Below, in pieces: positions 1 through 10,385 of a DNA stretch of 64,000 bases. Under the pieces are notes generated by a model. That model made no database searches. It saw only the letters and a list, made by a program, of their open reading frames with translations, and was not told the origin of the DNA. Within the stretch, counting starts at the first letter, position 1, and the number at the start of each line of letters is the position of its first letter. The position numbers and the translations under genes are program-made. Origin of the DNA: Lotus japonicus (Eukaryota; Streptophyta; Magnoliopsida; Fabales; Fabaceae); NCBI RefSeq assembly GCF_012489685.1, contig NC_080042.1, forward strand, positions 76,885,093-76,949,092. Reading direction: 5' to 3'.

Positions 1-456
1 GAGTGCTCACCATTGCCCCCACACATCCCTATCTCACAACTGATGGCGTTTGTGACACTTCTCCACGTCTCATCAGAGATCTTTCACTCTAGCTCTAGGT
101 ATAGTCATGAAGCTCGAGGCGTACGACGTGTGCAGGCCCATATGAGCCCTTCAATCCCTCCTGTTGTTGAAGATCCAACAATCAGCATCGGCAGTCGTAC
201 CAAGCACTTATTACCTCTAGTATCTCCAACGGATGTACACACATACTTTTCCAACTCATAAGTGCATCACTTTCTTCTTTCCTCGCCTCTAACTTACACA
301 TTAGAGTATTGTTGCAGCCTTGCAGGAATATCCCTCACAGAGCGAATGACGGAGCTCTAGAATCCATTCTAAAAGCTCAATGTTGCTCCCTTCTCAACAC
401 TATAGTTGTGACTTGACTAGACTTAGTTCGATAAAAAATAATCACTATACATATAA
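1..456. other. Non-coding flank, no gene recognised
   Basis: No open frame here resembles a known family. An open frame at 13-261 has no recognisable domain, splice context or codon pattern. The segment ends at the TAA target site of the MITE that follows. Confidence 0.5.
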
Positions 457-1146
457 GACCAAATACAATGGTTTGTTGAGAGGGGGTTGAATTTTGTTGA
501 GGGTGTGTAGTGGTTGGTTGAGGTTTGTTGAAGATGAGGTGGAGGAGAGAAGTGTTGAGAGTTCTCAACATGTTGAGAGAGGGTAACCGATGCCACGTGG
601 TGCGTTCTGGTTCGTTGTCCGGATTTTTATCATCTTAATCTTTTGAACTCAATTATTTCATTGCAAAAAAAAAAATTGGAATTTTTTTTTTAACCAAAAT
701 TCATGACTTTTTCTCTATAAATAGAGACTTAGTTGGTTTGATTTGGACACAGAAAAAAAACCTAAATTTTCACTATTTTTATTATCTTTCTATTAGCCTT
801 TGTTTTGAAATGTATCCCAACAATAAATTAAAATAAGTTAAGGAAATAAAATAAATTATTGTCTATATTAAAAAATTATAATTAAATTGTTAAGTGTTTA
901 TTGTTTTAATTTAATTTAAATCGATAATTGTAATTTTATGTAAATCATAAAAACAAAAATATAAAATTAAATAAAAATATGAAATAAAAAAGTGGTGGGA
1001 TAGGGTGTTGGTGTTGAATGAAAAACCATTGGAGTGGGTAAAAGTTGAATGAGTGTTGAATTGGAGAGAGAAGATGATGTAGAGTGTTGGGAAGAGAAAA
1101 AGTGATGTTGAGAGTAAGTAAATTAAACAAACCATTGTAAATGGTC
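457..1146. mobile_element. Tourist-like (PIF/Harbinger-type) MITE, 690 bp
   Basis: The ends are inverted repeats of about 21 bp. The left end contains TACAATGGTTTGTT and the right end AACAAACCATTGTA, and both begin with GACCA outward. A TAA triplet flanks each side (454-456 and 1147-1149), the 3-bp target duplication expected of PIF/Harbinger elements. Many GTTGA-type motifs lie inside both arms. There is no transposase frame; the AT-rich antisense open frames inside are not credible genes. The family name is inferred from the target duplication. Confidence 0.75.
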
Positions 1147-1200
1147 TAAGTTAACCACCGTCCAATGAATTGTAACTTTCATGACCTATAAAGCCTATTA

Positions 1201-1346
1201 CACCCTCCGGTCACTATTTTAAGCAAAAGTTAACTTTTTAGGTTCATTCAATAAATGATATTTGTAGTAATTAAAATGGTCACATACATCATTTATTGAA
1301 TGAACCTACAAAACTAACTTTTGCTTATAATAGTGACCGGAGGGTG
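1201..1346. mobile_element. Stowaway-type (Tc1/mariner) MITE, 146 bp
   Basis: This is a near-perfect palindrome with arms of about 59 bp. Both ends start CACCCTCCGGTCACTATT when read inward, and TA dinucleotides flank it (1199-1200 and 1347-1348). Length, TA target site and CCCTCCG-type terminus fit plant Stowaway elements. It has no coding capacity. It would fold into a long hairpin if transcribed. Confidence 0.85.
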
Positions 1347-1348
1347 TA

Positions 1349-1765
1349 TGTATATGGGTTTGTAAAATGCAGATATCTTTCGTTATGGACTTTGTTTCAT
1401 AGGATACATTTATTTGAAAAGGTTTGCATGTAAATTAATGTAATTCTCATAAGTTCTTTTTTTTTTGTCAATCTCTTTTATAATGATAAGATGAACACTC
1501 TGGGTTTCTGGTGCCCACATTAGTGTTGAGCCCATTGTGAAGTTAATAGGCCCAAACTATTACTTGATCCGCATAATTTATGGGCCTGTGTTGTACGTGT
1601 CTTGGACCTTATACAAACAATAAAACATTTCTATTGACAAAAAAAAAAGTAATAAAATATTTCTTATTTCATTCATCATCTTTCCTTTAACCCCTCACCA
1701 TTCATTTCATTTTTTAATACAACCAAACACTTCACATCATATATCTTGGAGAAGACTTCTTTTAA
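1349..1765. other. AT-rich spacer, no gene seen
   Basis: Simple A/T runs with no supportable gene. The short open frames reaching in from the right are products of the palindromic element that follows. Confidence 0.5.
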
Positions 1766-2318
1766 GGAAAAAAAAAATATGAGTAATGCAAAAAAAAATA
1801 AAAATTACTAAAAAGGGGTAAAAAAAAATGGTATTTACAGGAATGGTGTGCTTTTGGCCAGTTGGGAGCTTGTGTGGCAAGAGGGTGAGATTCGCTCCAC
1901 CCAACGCGAATCCAAAGCATTGAATTCGCCCCACATAAAACGCATGCAAGGCATCATCAATCCGTCAGAGAAAATTCGCCTCAAAGAAAACGAATGATGT
2001 TTGTAAAGGATTCGCCTCATACCAAGCGCATCCCTGTCATGTACTGCAAAGCCAAGGAATCAGATCCCACCTTGGGAAACGAAGGAATCTCACTGAATCT
2101 GGCACATGAAATTCGTTTCATATAGGGCGAATCCATATGCATGCGTTTTATGTGGGGCGAATTCAGTGCTTTGGATTCGTGTTGGGTGGAGCGAATCCCA
2201 CCCCCTTGCCACACAAGCTCCCAGTTGATAAAAAACACACCATTCCTGTAAATTCGATTTTTTTTACCCCTTTTTGGTAATTAATTTTTTTTTCCGCATT
2301 ATTCATATTTTTTTTTCC
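1766..2318. mobile_element. Large foldback element, about 553 bp
   Basis: The two halves are inverted copies of each other. Outer arms pair from GGAAAAAAAAAATATGA at the left to its complement at the right, then through shared blocks such as AAAAAGGGGTAAAAAAAA and ACAGGAATGGTGTG, and then through the arms that hold the 24-nt units. No target duplication was certain. The element has no transposase and its open frames are palindrome artefacts. It is probably a non-autonomous foldback or Mutator-like MITE; the class is not settled. Confidence 0.75.
1890..2196. repeat. Seven dispersed 24-nt semi-palindromic units
   Basis: Inside the foldback element lie seven 24-nt units that begin ATTCGC and end with a CGAAT- or CGCAT-type half-site. 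Four are on the + strand (1890-1913, 1924-1947, 1974-1997, 2010-2033) and three on the - strand (2111-2134, 2139-2162, 2173-2196). Spacers differ in length and sequence. The units at 1924 and 2139 are exact complements and those at 1890 and 2173 nearly so, because they sit in opposite arms. The inner units (1974, 2010, 2111) are not explained by arm pairing. Confidence 0.65.
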
Positions 2319-3149
2319 AACTTATCATATACTATTATATATATATCACATGATATAAACGCTTGTGCTTAAGAAATACATATAATATATTTTAAATTTT
2401 ATTTTCATAAACTGACAGAAAAGAAGTTTATGCTTATCATAATTATTTTAATAAGTTCCTCAAAATAATTACTAGTAATAAATAAGTTTGTATGCAAAAA
2501 AACGTTTAGTGCATTTTTGGTTTAACGTTAAAATCAACATCAATATAATTTTATATATCTCAAATTGTCACCACACAAATGAAAAAATTAAAATTTATTA
2601 CCTTAAGTTTTACACAGAATAAATAAGATTTGAACACACTAACTATAATGTTGATCCAGGTATTTGGCAAATATACACTGATTCTTAGTTGTTTATTCGA
2701 ACATTATAATTCATTAAAATGATTCATTTTCTTATTTTGGTATCCTATATTTATCCCAAAGCTGTAGAAAGTTGACACGTACATGTCCTTACCGGCTGTT
2801 GATCAATGTTCTGTTCACTACAGTACACACCTCACCAGTTTGACACCTGTCAACCTGCGTCTGAAAACCACGTGGCGTTCACACGGACACCAGTCCTTTT
2901 TCATGTCCTTTTGTAAAACCCTTTTTAGTGCAACTTGGTATGTGGGTCCCGCCTTCATGATGATGACCCATGCTATGTGCCTTTGTTTGGGACCATGTGA
3001 CGTGTTGAACGCTCCTCCTCCTTCACTCTTTCACCCGGTCACCCAACACTTTCTTCCTTCTATTAGGTTTGCTTCGTTGACTTTAATATTTTGTTTCTTG
3101 CTTTTTCGTTTGACCATAGCAGGGTCAATAATCATAATTTTACATCTAT
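2319..3149. other. AT-rich spacer with one G-box-bearing stretch
   Basis: A 125-codon open frame at 2783-3160 has no recognisable family and I do not accept it as a gene. The sequence at 2869-2877 contains CCACGTGGC, a G-box, in a slightly GC-richer stretch. This could be a displaced promoter piece, but no gene follows it. Confidence 0.4.
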
Positions 3150-3225
3150 TTTTTTTATAGGCAATAGAAATATATTAAATAGAAGTACGAGGGGTACTTC
3201 AACCCAATACAAAAGAAGAGATGAT
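3150..3225 (-). mobile_element. 5'-truncated L1-type LINE 3' tail
   Basis: Read on the minus strand, this ends with a pyrimidine-rich GTACCCCT-type segment, a TTTAATATA-type stretch and ATTGCCTATAAAAAAA. That is the usual layout of legume L1 3' ends before the poly-A. No coding part remains. The assignment rests on general resemblance to LINE tails. Confidence 0.45.
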
Positions 3226-3242
3226 ATAAGGAAAGTCTTTAA

Positions 3243-3489
3243 TTGTCCACTTTGAGTGGAGGTACACATATTAAGGGTATGATTAATTTTGTTGATTTTT
3301 AGAAAAAGTGAGGATTATTTTTCTACTTTACCCTTTAAAGTATGTGCTATCTCTCCTCATTTATTGTACTGACAAGAGCATTTGCTGTAAAAACATCATT
3401 TAATGCTCTCTTGAAATGCTAAGTGGATATTTAAATAGAAACAAAAAAATTTCTTCAAAGTAGACAGTTAAATAGGAACGGAGGGAGTA
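3243..3489. mobile_element. 5'-truncated Stowaway-type MITE
   Basis: The right end reads AGTTAAATAGGAACGGAGGGAGTA, the classic outward Stowaway terminus; its inner part (CAAAGTAGACAGTTAAAT) pairs with TTAATTGTCCACTTTG at 3244-3260. The expected CTCCCTCCG end is missing on the left, where LINE debris abuts it. Confidence 0.6.
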
Positions 3490-4049
3490 TGATCACTCCT
3501 AGGATGAATTACGTCAAAACAATGCATTTTTGTCACCTCAAGATATATTGAAAGTTGCGGGTCATTTGATTATAATCAAATTAAAGGAGTAATTTTCATG
3601 GTTCTTTTCAAAAAAAAAAATATTCATGATTACCATGCCCGCTATTAAAATTAGGTTCTTGTTTGGGATTAAATCGTCGTATCAATACATAATAATTAAA
3701 GTCAAATCGTGATCCTATTAATGAAGCAAACTCAATGAAGCAACAACTAGTACCATAGAGAAGCAACCATAAACTGAATAATCTTGACCAATTTGAAAAA
3801 AAACATTTATATTGTAGGTGAAATAACTGAATTTTGGGATGTTCAAACAAATACTAAGTTTCAAGAGATGATGCGTAGGTTGCGAAGTTGGTTGTAGCAT
3901 CAGATGGTGAGCTCGTGCTGCTACTCCTTCTCCTTCTACTTACAATGAGGATGACTCAGAGTTAGAGGATAGACTTATAGAAGGAGCAGAAGTAGGAGAA
4001 TATATGTAATTGTCATTAATTTAGATAGATATATATATGCAACAACAAC
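3490..4049. other. Spacer, no gene seen
   Basis: AT-rich sequence with short open frames on the minus strand that show no family resemblance. No repeat with clear ends was recognised. Confidence 0.4.
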
Positions 4050-4445
4050 ATTATTGACAGCTTAGCTGTCAGTAATTTGATGATTATAGTCGTTAATACG
4101 TTAATGAAGATTTTAACCCGTAGAAAGTATATCGACAACCAAAATCTCTATAATTTTTCAACGACTTGAGTCGTCATTAAATTTCTAACGACTTCCTAAA
4201 AAAACTGTCGGTAAAAATTTCCAACGAACCCTATACCTATGAAAAAGGAAATGTCGAAAGACAAAGAGAAATATGAATTACTGATGGTTTTCAAAATTCG
4301 TCAGTAATTAACATTTTTTAATAGCATAATAAAATCCAAAACTAGTGTAATTTTGACACAACCAAAACGGCTTGATGAAAAATTAACAAACTCGATACAA
4401 GGTAGCTCATGGTAAAAAATTCCAATAAGCCCTATACCTATTAAG
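4050..4445. mobile_element. CACTA-like subterminal repeat region
   Basis: Many short GTCG/CGAC motifs occur in both orientations, for example CAACGACTTGAGTCGTC near 4160 and a TTACTGATGG...CGTCAGTAA pair near 4280. Dense short repeats of this kind are typical of the ends of plant CACTA elements. A direct repeat of about 31 bp is present (4210-4241 and 4411-4441, sharing CCCTATACCTAT). Neither a CACTA terminus nor a transposase was found, so this is a tentative remnant. Confidence 0.35.
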
Positions 4446-6818
4446 AATTTTGGCTAGTTAATTAGTAATTGAGTTTTTCTTTTATAAGCAATTAGTGATT
4501 GAGTGAATCCCCAATTTGGTTTTATGTACATGTGTGCTGCTCTTTTCATCAAACTGGTGCTAATAGTGATTCAGATATAATAATCTTTACATTTTGATGC
4601 TAGCAATATTATAAATTGATCGAACAACCAGTTGGACTACTAAGTTTGTGGTGCTAACAATATCAAATTTAATAATCTTTGAGTGAGGTTGTCTAAATGA
4701 CCCTTGCAAAAAATTGGGTTAAATCACCTTTGATGAGGTGTTCCAATAATATTGTAACATGTGTCTTTATAAATTCCAATTCATTTAGTTATTCTTTTAA
4801 TTTTATATTCTCTTAATATTCATTTTATTAAAAAATCTATTTGCACAATGAACCAATCAATTAGAATAATAACATAGAAACCCTTTTCAAAAAAGAAAAA
4901 AAAAACAAAGAATCCCTAATCTCCTAGTTTCTTTCACACAATAATCTTTATTGTCATTTAGACAATAATCTTTACAATATTATTCAATTTTTTTTAATAA
5001 TCTTTATTTCTAATTTAAACATTGATGGAAAATTAAACTAATTTCCCATGACAATAATCACATAAGGCCATGTGATTTTTTCCTTTCGTTTTTATACAAT
5101 TTTTTTTATAATTATAGAAAAAGAAGAAACATGAAACATGGAAAATAATGCAGCAAATGTGGCACCCAACCCAGTTATTACAATCATTAAAGAGAAGGAA
5201 AGAATGATTGCAGCCAACTTAACTGTACAGCGGCTTGGATGATTTAAGTCCATGTCACCATGTGGTTGGGCTTTTGCATTAAGACACTTTGAAAGTAACG
5301 ATCATCTACATATATCAATTCCCCAGGAACGATGAAGACATTCCAGCCAGCACACCAACTCTTGTATGGGAGAGAGGGGTTTAGATAAGGATAATTACTT
5401 TACCATCACAATCATGGGTCAGCACACCACTGGTGCCATCTTACACACAAATGTTGAGCTTATAACCAAGCGCCTTCATGAATCATGGTGGAGAATGCAT
5501 GTCAAGTAGATCTTCAAAGGTCGAGTTTAATTTTGATAGAGGTGAGCAAGATTATTCGACCCGATCCAAAGCCGACATAACCAAAAAGTGCAGTTAATCG
5601 CGGGTGCATGTGGTTGGGTTTGGATGGAGAAAATAAAACCCAACGACACCCGACCTAATTTGAGGTTTAGTTGCATATGTGATAAATTAAGGCCCATGCA
5701 TGCCACTGTAGAAAGATGAAGAAGGAGACTAACCCTAATTTCACTTCCTCGATCATTCCTCATGCAACCCATCCTCTAGAGAACCTAACCCTAAGGGTCA
5801 TTTTCCAGCGCAACCGCAACACACCCTCAACATCTTCATCGACATGTTTCCTCTTCCGATCCACTGGACCCTAACGAGTGGTGATCACCTTCATACTGCA
5901 ACAATTTCCAATCTTCAGTTACCTTCTCCACTTACCAAAACCCTTCATGGCTCCTCTTCGCCTTCAATTTCGTTATTTGCGCAACTACGCCATCAGACCT
6001 CCCCCTTCATTCTCCTTCATTGCTTTAATCGCCACTTCAAATAACGAGACGAAGCATCATCACAACTTGTCCTCCTTGTTTCTCTAACACATCATCCACC
6101 ATATCAGCATGCCGCATCACCTTGCCAGACATATGGTATGGTCATGGAGCTCATTTTAGAGGGAGGACTAAATGTGAGGTGAGCACATATATATTTTTGC
6201 AACTTTACTCTGATTAAAGATGAAAATCAAAACTTGCTTTTTATAGAAGGACCAATAACTTATTTGACCTTATGCAAGTGTCCGAAAAAGCTTATATTGA
6301 TTGCTTATGCTCTTTTTTTTTTGCTTCATCAGAAAATTAGATTGCTTTTACTCTACATGTATACGTTGTTTTCAAACGCTAAATTAAGTTATTTTTTCAA
6401 ACGCAAATAAGAATAGTATAATATTTATCCGTTACACCAATAAGTAGAGACATAATAATATACATCAATTTTTAGTGTGTTTTGACACACTTTCAACCCA
6501 AATTAGTACATATTTCAATACAAAAAATACACTTTTCAAATAGACAAGTCGGGTTGAATGAATGAACTTCACATCAAACCCAACCCAACTCTAATACAAA
6601 CATACCCATAATTCACAAGGTTTTGGTCAGCGAACCACTAATATTACAAAACCCTTGATACACTCTTTTTCATTTATTTTGTCACATTATATTTCACATT
6701 AATTAATTTAATAATTACAACCAAAAACGAGAATTCCATTGTCCCAAAACTTCTTGCGTGAAGTCAAGAAACAAAAATAATTATTCCCAAGATTTATTTA
6801 ATCCAATTTTTTGAAGTA
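4446..6818. other. Long spacer without a supportable gene
   Basis: AT-rich sequence. Two stretches (about 5535-5690 and 6540-6610) carry CGACCCGA/AACCCAACCC-type motifs seen in dispersed plant repeats. Open frames at 5844-6087 are Pro/Ser/His-rich with no family resemblance. No promoter or splice arrangement indicates a gene. Confidence 0.4.
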
Positions 6819-6895
6819 TCTACTACTTCTTATTCATGAGTTTAGATTTCACTATTCCTACAAAACAACCAATCACATTACGCCATCTGTCCTTC
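6819..6895 (+). mobile_element. Helitron-like 5' end
   Basis: The segment starts TCTACTAC directly after an A, as expected for a Helitron inserted between A and T. About 75 bp from here match the segment starting at 12793 (shared blocks include GGATTTCACTATTCCTA-like and GCGCCATCTG-like stretches); after that the two diverge. Helitron relatives often share only their ends. A 3' partner (hairpin plus CTAG) is present at 13158-13195, but whether it belongs to this end or only to the shorter copy is unresolved. Confidence 0.45.
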
Positions 6896-7444
6896 TTTTT
6901 CAAATTTTGTTTTTGATCTCCACCGTTCATCTGATCTTCTTCTTTTTACTGATTTCCTGGTTTTTCACCTACTTCCTGTCTTCTACGTCACATGAGTGCA
7001 CTCTCACCCATGACCCATCCATCACAGCTCAGTGTTTCCTCTCCAATGTCGTCATCGTCCGCTGGCTCCTTCTATTGCTTGCTCATCCATGTCTGCAACT
7101 CAGTTTCTCATATGCTCCCATCAAATCACGTCTTTGCTTCATTCAATTGCATCATTGCCGACGCTTGCCTTCCCTACCGTGTTCAAGGAGGTTTCGCTCG
7201 CCGGAATGGTGGAACCAGCCATATTTCGACAACTACCTCCATTCACTGTTATTTGTTCATCCTTCTTTCTAAGTTCCAGATCTGAGTGCATTCCCAAGGA
7301 GCAAATCTCGGATGAGCAATCCTTTGGTCAGTTTCCAGTTTAAATCACTTTAAATGTTACTGATTTAATTTAATTTTTTCTTCCACAATGTGTACTTGAT
7401 TTTTGGAGTAAACATTTTAGGTAGTAGATTTCTCTATAAATACT

Positions 7445-7900
7445 CTCTATGTGTAGTGAAGGGAGAGTCGTCTACCATTCTTGCCTTTATGTGCGACATG
7501 ACTTCCTTCTCTGATACACTCAATTCCCCTTCTCCCTCTGTCCAAGTCCCGGTCTTGAACATCAACTGGTTTCAGAAACAGCCCAACGGCAATGACATTG
7601 AGTATATCAGCAGATTTGCAATTGCTTTTCACGTGAAACACAAAACAGGTTTTTGTATTTGTAGCTGCTGAATGTGAAACTCCAAAACATTCCTTGAATC
7701 AGATATCCTTGTGGGATGGTATCATTCCCTCTAAAGAGCATGCAAAGTTTTGGATCCACACATCAAATAAATACCGTTTCATTGATCAGTGAAGCAATTT
7801 GTGTGGTAAAGAATTTAACTTGACTGTGCACTGGCATGTTATGCCAAAGACTGGCAAAATGTTAGCAGATAAAATAGTCATACCTGAGGAATATAGATGA
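7445..7900 (+). pseudogene. Signal peptidase complex subunit 3 (SPC22/23-type) pseudogene
   Basis: In pieces, the translation matches plant signal peptidase complex subunit 3, an ER membrane protein that supports cleavage of signal peptides. Recognisable segments are [68 protein letters not shown] and [11 protein letters not shown] before a stop at 7898-7900. A frameshift lies near 7605, and in-frame TGA codons interrupt the later part (one where the family has Trp in FTWNT, one after FIDQ). The N-terminal membrane anchor is mostly unrecognisable. No intron is visible, suggesting a processed copy, but no clear poly-A tail or target duplication was found. Confidence 0.85.
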
Positions 7901-8188
7901 TGATGCCTTCTTGTCATGTTAATATTTTTCTGAACTTTTTCCTTTTCTATAACAGAGATAAAATGTTACTTTAAAGAGCTAGGATCAAGGGAAAGGATTT
8001 CATGTTTTGGATGTTAGAAATCAATATGATTTTGTAACTTTGAGTTTGAACACTTGCACATCCGAAATTTGGTTGTTAGGATTTTCATTCATCCTGCTTT
8101 CCCCTATCCCATTTGCACCTTTGTTCAACCATTTGTGTATTTTTATTGATTTCTCTGATGTCTGAAATGGCTGCAGGCTGGAAAAAAG

Positions 8189-8410
8189 TTATCTAAACTG
8201 AATTGCTTTCAGGGTAAAAGTTATAGCCTCATAAGCAAAACCTTGCAATCTTTCAATGGGTTTCCACATATCTAATGCTTTTACTGACATGCTGAATTTA
8301 TTTTTTAACCTTACCTCCACATCCTTCCGTTGAAACAATTTCCCTTTTAACATGAACTCGTGCTCCAGCAAATCACTTTTTAGATCATATTCAGCTCTGC
8401 ATATCAGTAA
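8189..8410 (-). pseudogene. Unidentified exon-like fragment
   Basis: A minus-strand open stretch reads like real coding sequence (hydrophilic, mixed composition, pieces such as LLEHEFMLKGKLFQRKDVE and KALDMWKPIERLQGFAYE) and is preceded by a good splice acceptor (GATATGCAG). I do not recognise the family. It lies between two other broken gene pieces, so it is most likely another captured or stranded exon rather than a separate gene. Confidence 0.4.
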
Positions 8411-9848
8411 AAGATGCAATCATATCACAGTAATTTAAAATTTAAAATGAAAATAATCCAAAGAAATTAGTGATAATAACACCATGATTGCAGAAAGATA
8501 CTGAAGTATGTAGCCACTCTGTGACAGGCATACCACATACAACTGCATAATTAGCATAACCATGCCTCAAGCTATATATTGCAGCTGAACTTCATCACAT
8601 ATGATTAAAATTACAACTTAAAGGCATTACATGGCTTACTTTCTATAGACTAACCACTACATTATTTAACAAAATGCTTTATGTTTCCTTACTCCTTAGT
8701 TTTGAGTACCTTATAACATTCATTATGTCCTACAGCTTATAATTTTTTGTGTGCATATGTCCCTCATGGTCATAGTGTGTGTCTTACAATTAGCAATAAT
8801 CTCTTAATTGGCTTATTGAGGTATTTTGAATTATTAATAGGTTCAATGGGATGAATCAACAACTGGCGAGCACCAACATAGTTTCAACTTGGCAAATTGA
8901 ACCAGTAGTGACTCCTTTCTATGGTTATCTACCTCCATTTTTAAGGCCCAAGTTTCCAAGGCAACCGGGAATGCCAGGTAACATGAGTCATTACTTGATT
9001 ATTTCAGCTTTCGTTGAAAGATTTCTTACCTGGATTTATTTTGTTCTTGTGAATAAATCACTCATATCTATTTCACTTTAGCAGATATATTAGATGTGGG
9101 GTATTCAATTCAATACAGGTTATGTCACTCTAGGATTCATGTTTGCTTCAACCCAAAGTTTTTCCACTATAAGTCATTTGATTAGGTGGACAGAACTTAC
9201 TTTTGGTAGAAATCTACTGTTAGATTCTCAATGCATGACTAAATTGTAAACGTACTTTGTGCTCTGGTTTGACTGGGATAATGATTTTTTTTAGGGAGAA
9301 TCATACAGAACCTCGAGAAAAAGGAAATCAATGACATGCAACTTTTGAGTTATGGGGGAAATGATGGATGAAATTTTTCATCCATTTTCTAAATTTTGTG
9401 AGCATTCTTTCATGCACCTTGTCATCCATAACACTTCTATTTTTATGGTTTCTCCTTCTTTGGTTCTCAGCCCTTATCCCCATCTACCCATCAAATTCAG
9501 GTCCAACAATATCACAATGTTTCAAGAAATTTTGTTGAGTAAAGCCTACTCTACATTTCAAGTTGTTGTAAACTGTCCAAGGAGACACCTGGTTGTTTCT
9601 GCCATTTAATGTAGAAAACTTGAACCCAAGGCAGTGGAATATATATGTTTTGATTGAATTTTGATAGAGGGAAGTGAGATAGACATCACCACAGTATAGG
9701 ATAATAGACATAGGGAGTAAGGGATTTAATTAGCTTCTTTCAAGTTATTTTTCTACATCATTGGTTGGCTACTTTCATATATAGTTTTGTTCTACTATTT
9801 TTTTTTTAAATCTTATTGAGTTTATAAAATGCTACTGTTCCTCATAGA

Positions 9849-9968
9849 TTCCAAAGGCCTTCAGGAGAAATTCCTTCTTCAATGCTGGATTTGGAGGCTT
9901 TTACAGGGAGTCTTGATGACTTTGGCTTTGAAGATTATTTAAGTTGTAATGATATGAATTTGACTTAA
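9849..9968 (+). other. Exon-like piece of unknown origin in the ARF intron
   Basis: After a CCTCATAG acceptor, one frame reads PSGEIPSSMLDLEAFTGSL, then DDFGFEDYLSCNDMNLT and a stop. It resembles the acidic C-terminal end of some gene, but I cannot name the family. It lies between the two ARF blocks and does not belong to the ARF reading. Confidence 0.3.
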
Positions 9969-10043
9969 TAATTGCAGTTGCTAATTTTTTCTTTAAATTC
10001 AATACTAAGTTGTTGTACCTTCCCTTTTCCGTGTTTCACTACC

Positions 10044-10104
10044 AAATGTGTGTGTGTGTGTGAGAGAGAGACAGACAGACAGAGACAGACAGACAGACAG
10101 ACAA
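10044..10104. repeat. Compound microsatellite (TG)n(AG)n(ACAG)n
   Basis: A run of GT repeats passes into AG repeats and then ACAG tetranucleotides. It is a likely polymorphic marker with no coding context. Confidence 0.95.
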
Positions 10105-10385
10105 AGTTCAGTGACTGTTAAAGAATTAGTTTTGATCCCTTAAATTGGCATGTATATTAGGACTAAGTTTATGATGTGGATGAAGTTAAGCAGCAGCTTT
10201 TGTGTTCCCACATTTTATTCTCATCCCTATCCTTTCAGGTTGTGCATGATAAGTGTGACTGATGATTCTTGTGATTGATTTCACAGATGATGAGCATGAT
10301 TTAGAAAATACTTTCAAGAGAGTTGTGCCATGGCTTTTGAAGATGGGTTTGGCATGAAGGATGCATCAAGTTCAGTCTTCCATGT

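Larger units (their letters stand above)
8841..10385 (+). pseudogene. Auxin response factor (ARF7/19-like) gene fragment
   Basis: Two exon-like blocks match the region after the ARF domain of activator-type auxin response factors. Block one (8841-8977) gives VQWDESTTGE, then after small deletions STWQIEPVVTPFY and RPKFPRQPGMP, ending at a GT donor. Block two (10287-10385) starts after a TTTCACAG acceptor and gives DDEHDLENTFKRVVPWL, then in another frame FGMKDASSSVF. Both blocks carry frameshifts, and neither the DNA-binding domain nor the PB1 domain is present. It kept its intron, so it came from genomic DNA rather than mRNA. Confidence 0.85.

Noticed and set aside
1890..2196. CRISPR-like layout of equal-length repeats with spacers
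   Set aside because: Units are in both orientations inside a foldback element in plant nuclear DNA, spacers vary widely, and no Cas genes are expected or seen.
2783..3160. 125-codon open frame as a gene
   Set aside because: No family resemblance, no promoter or splice context, and its C-terminus runs into an A/T-rich LINE tail.
5844..6087. Two overlapping open frames (66 and 69 codons)
   Set aside because: Overlapping frames of Ser/Pro/His-rich composition with no recognisable domain.
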